Source of the DNA: Paramecium tetraurelia
Taxonomy: Eukaryota; Ciliophora; Oligohymenophorea; Peniculida; Parameciidae
Direction of reading: 5' to 3'
DNA: 64,000 nucleotides
Assembly (NCBI RefSeq): GCF_000165425.1
Contig: NW_001798968.1
Span: 128,922 to 192,921, forward strand
Both the position numbers and the translations under genes were made by a program. Every line of letters begins with the position of its first letter. The stretch's first letter is position 1. This document shows, piece by piece, positions 61,096 to 64,000 of this stretch. The notes under the pieces were generated by a model. That model searched no databases. It was not told the origin of the DNA and saw only the letters and a list, made by a program, of their open reading frames with translations.

Positions 61096-61890
61096 ATGAT
61101 TTCCAGTAACAGCTAAACTTAGCTATACAGTCAGTTTGGATAAACAGTACCAAAGACACCACTCAACAGATAAAATAGAGACCAAGATCAATCGACTATT
61201 TCATAATATTAGTCTCCTACACTGAGATAGGCAATGTCCCCTAAAGTAGCCAGAGAGTATTTGAATAGCTTGAGAAGCTTCATATGTTAGTAACAATAAG
61301 CAACTCCAAAGACAGAGAGGATGAAAACAATTCCCACCCAAGAAATATTGTATTAACAGCCATATTTGTATTTCCCAGTAGCAAACAGATTTAATCAGGA
61401 TATTAAATTGATGACTCCCCATAAAATTGAAGTTAGGAAATTGAATGAAGATGGAACCGTTCATTCCCTAAGATATTTTTACTTAAAATAGGCAGTTTTG
61501 GATAGTTCCAATAATATACCATAATCATAATAAATAATGATTGTAGGATAAAAACAGAGTGGCAAGAAGAAATTATTTCAAGAACTAATCAAAAGATCAA
61601 TGTCAAAACTATTCAAACTATCCTTACAAACTGAATCAGGAGAAAAGACCATCAATCTCTCATTGAATGATGATATAAAATAAACTATTAAAAGTATATT
61701 GGCAGGAGTGAAGCACTATTAATTGGTTGCTTAAGGGGAATAAAATATGATAGCTTGCAGAGGGTTGGAAGGATTCAAGAGAGACAAGAAAGATAAGGGA
61801 ATCCTAATTATGTGTGTGAAACCAGGAAAGGAGTAGAAATCAGAGTGTATCAAAACTTTTAAGTTCTTAGAAGAAATTTGCAAAAATTGA
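61096..61890 (+). CDS. Degenerate kinesin-like protein, 264 aa to first TGA
   Basis: Intronless, 265 codons. A Gln/Ser/Pro-rich N-terminus is followed by a region with MIVGQKQSGKKKLFQELI. That stretch occupies the place and pattern of the kinesin P-loop (GQTGSGKT), with key Gly/Thr residues changed. So it is at best a motor-like domain that cannot bind ATP normally; the match is weak. The frame ends at TGA 61888-61890. Coding resumes in the same frame only two codons later (next entry), so the TGA may be an internal nonsense codon of a longer gene. Confidence 0.6.
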
Positions 61891-61896
61891 TTATTA

Positions 61897-62875
61897 ATGT
61901 AATAATTATATCAATATAAATGGGTACTTGTTAACTAAAAAATTGCAGATGTGTGTGCTAATCGGATAGATTAGCATGCCAATGTGGAAGTTAAAATACT
62001 ATTTTACTAGAAGAATAAGCAAGAGAGATTCGGAGAAGAATAAGTTCAGATTAGATGGTAAAACAGTTTAAACTATATAGAAAAGATCAAATAGATTCTC
62101 AAATGGTAAAAGCAAAACAGGATCTCCTGCTCAATCTAATTCAAGTGATTCTTAAAATAAGACCAAATTTTCTACGAATCGGAAAGCTTCAAATAGGTCT
62201 CCAAATTCAACTGAAAGGTATTTGATGTCAGAAGAATGCAACATCCCAACAGAAAGTAGCCAACAAAAGAAAATAAGAAAACCTAAAATTAGAAATTTAA
62301 AATTTAATCGAAGCTTGACCTATTTCAGTAAAGAAGTCATAGTCTTGAAATTTTAAGATGTCATTGATTAACCATAAAGTTAAAAGGAAGTCAAAGTAGA
62401 GTCGCCGCAATTTTAAACTCTTAAGAATACCTTGGAAAATAAATAAACTTTGGATTAAATTTAATCCTTCAAGGACCCAACAATAACAATGAAAACACCT
62501 ACTACTACTGGAGCAGAATTATCCAATAATGCAACATAATCGGCCCCATTTTTCATTCAATAACCATCCATTTCTAGAGAAAGCTCACCATCTAAATAAT
62601 CGCATCCAATTACTTAAGTCAGTATGGAACCAAATATAAACAAACAATCCTTATCTGTAATCACAGAACAACAGTAACTAAAAAACAGATCACACACAGC
62701 CGATCTGTCAGATGATCAAAAGAGTGTTACTCCAAGAAGTGTATTAAAATTATAGCAAAAGAACAATGATTCATTTAGAACTTAACAATAAGAAAAGCGT
62801 AAGGTTAGATTTGATCTTCCTAATTCACATTACATCAAGGAGAGAATAAAGTAATAACAGAGATTCTTTAATTGA
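61897..62875 (+). CDS. Ser/Gln/Pro-rich protein, 317 aa, possibly the second half of the upstream gene
   Basis: Two exons with a 25-nt intron (GTACTT donor, about 61924-61948); exon sum 318 codons. The sequence is mostly disordered, basic, Ser/Lys/Gln-rich (NGKSKTGSPAQSNSSDSQN), ending in an Arg/Lys-rich helix. The ATG begins 6 bp after the TGA of the preceding frame and is in phase with it. Either this is a separate gene with almost no leader, or one gene of about 580 aa cut by a TGA. Confidence 0.6.
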
Positions 62876-63074
62876 ATGATTTGTTTTTAAACATATATTA
62901 ATTAATTTGGGGTTCTTTTATATTAACTAAATATAAAACAAAAATGATCATTTTTTCTCAAATTGCTTTTTGTACATCAGAAAACCTATAATAATTAATA
63001 AGAGTTATTTACTAATATTATTTTGAGTTAATTATTTTGGAGTTGAGATGTTTTATCTAAAATTAGTAAACTAA
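62876..63074. other. Convergent AT-rich spacer
   Basis: Nothing recognised. Confidence 0.5.
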
Positions 63075-64000
63075 TCAGGTTCTTCTATTTAAGGATTTCT
63101 AGTTCTATGTGAGTCCTTTATAAAAAATATTTAATACAAGATCAGTGAATTCTGTTTATAGTTTTTCACTCTAAAATTCTATATTTGATAATCCACCTAT
63201 TGTTTTTGCTTGTTAGTCTTATTGGGTATCTATTTTCATCATACTATCGTCTTCCATTGTTCTTTGAGTAACTTATGTCTGTAGAGTAGGTTGAGTTTAT
63301 TTCTTTTTTATGATCTTAACTTTCTTCAAAGATCCAAATATTCTACCTAACTATTCCTCAGGTTTCTCAAATTAAGTACTTTCAAAGGCTTAGATAGCAA
63401 TATTCTTTGTATTATTGTTCGATTAATCAGATTTCTTTACTGAATCCATCTATACTAAAAATTCATCAGATTTAATTGATTTTGGAGACATTTCTGGTTC
63501 TTTTTTGCCAATCTCAATTTTATTAAATTAATTCGCTATATTTTTAAGATCCTATTCATCTGAGGTCTGCTTTTCTGAATCCACGAATCTGAAATTGATT
63601 TCAGAAGTTGATAATCTGAATTCTTGGTTTTTGTCCTCGTAGTCATAACGATTTTCAAATTATGGAGTGGGTTATTTAATATTAGGGGAGTTCTATTGTG
63701 AAAACAACTATTGACTCTAAGGATTTCTTGGAGTTTTGCATGGTTGGAAGATAATGTTGGCATTATAATAATGATTATTATTTTCTTTGTCTTAAACCCT
63801 TACTTTAGTAGCTATGAGAGGTGATTGATTGGTGGGTGACATTCTTTTCTGTGGATATATGATAGCTTTTGGTTGCTAGTACTTATATTGATCGATGCAC
63901 TTGAATTATTTCATGTATTTCTATTCATTTGGACTGAATTGCTGATTCACTACTACACATTTTCTTCCTTGAGGTGACCTACTGTAGCATTATTGTTGAT
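63075..64000 (-). CDS. Partial Ser/Lys/Gln-rich protein, truncated by window edge
   Basis: Open for about 308 codons from the right edge to TGA 63075-63077. The composition is polar (Ser, Asn, Gln, Lys, Pro), with short motifs SPTNQSPLIATKV and RIFGSLKKVKIIKKK; probably disordered. The start lies beyond the window. A frame at 63536-63763 on the same strand with an ATG is a different phase and was rejected. No family is recognised. Confidence 0.75.

Noticed and set aside
1-64000. Germline IES insertions (TA-bounded)
   Set aside because: No exon needed a TA-to-TA excision to keep its frame; all interruptions fit GT-AG introns or single-base slips.
1-64000. tRNA genes, CRISPR arrays, telomere repeats, retroelements or capsid-type elements
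   Set aside because: No cloverleaf with GGTTCRA arm outside coding DNA, no regular short repeats with spacers, no G-rich telomere repeat, and no reverse transcriptase, integrase or capsid motif was seen.

Overview
The window reads as ciliate nuclear DNA, most likely from Paramecium. Long reading frames appear only when TAA and TAG are read as glutamine and TGA is the sole stop. Genes are cut by tiny GT-AG introns, mostly 20-30 nt and a few up to about 46 nt. The DNA is strongly AT-rich and genes are packed with very short spacers. No exon is interrupted by a TA-bounded germline insertion, so somatic (macronuclear) DNA or an IES-poor stretch is more likely than germline DNA. All coordinates below come from reading this code by hand. 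For most multi-exon genes, exon length minus intron length was checked to be a multiple of three.

Layout. 0.7-9.3 kb: a VPS4-like AAA protein, a small unknown gene, a membrane hybrid histidine kinase, a type I membrane protein, and a disrupted gene with an exact in-frame 180-bp tandem duplication. 9.3-14.7 kb: an AGC-type kinase, a relic of a ubiquitin-specific protease gene, then ribosomal proteins eL21 and eS26. 15-27.8 kb: an 853-aa unknown with two cysteine pairs, small membrane and Ser/Asn/Gln-rich proteins, a thioredoxin-fold protein without CxxC, a cystatin, a small heat-shock-factor protein whose start codon lies 5 bp from that of a divergent secreted protein, and coiled-coil proteins. 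28-40 kb: a 977-aa coiled-coil protein, EMC2, and a single 2,220-aa gene with a helical-repeat N-terminus and an IQ motif. 41-50.8 kb: small genes, an organellar-type methionyl-tRNA synthetase whose ATG overlaps the stop of the upstream gene, and two tandem rhomboid/Derlin-like paralogs. 50.9-64 kb: an unknown, a two-TM protein, a one-repeat Myb protein, a RhoGAP relic, a secreted repeat protein, a helical-repeat protein, coiled-coil proteins, a kinesin-like frame split by one in-frame TGA, and a partial gene running off the right edge.

The content is an ordinary eukaryotic mix with no obvious pathway cluster. Translation genes sit together (eL21, eS26) and ER/secretory genes recur (EMC2, the two Derlin-like paralogs, the thioredoxin-fold protein). 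The relics in the longer spacers, next to intact neighbours, are what would be expected after loss of duplicate copies in a lineage with whole-genome duplications. That interpretation is inferred, not shown. The most unusual signals are the 180-bp in-frame duplication beside a frameshift, the ATGA overlap at the MetRS start, the 5-bp head-to-head start pair, several in-frame TGAs in otherwise good coding frames, a very short 17-nt intron, and an isolated GC-rich patch at 15.1 kb.
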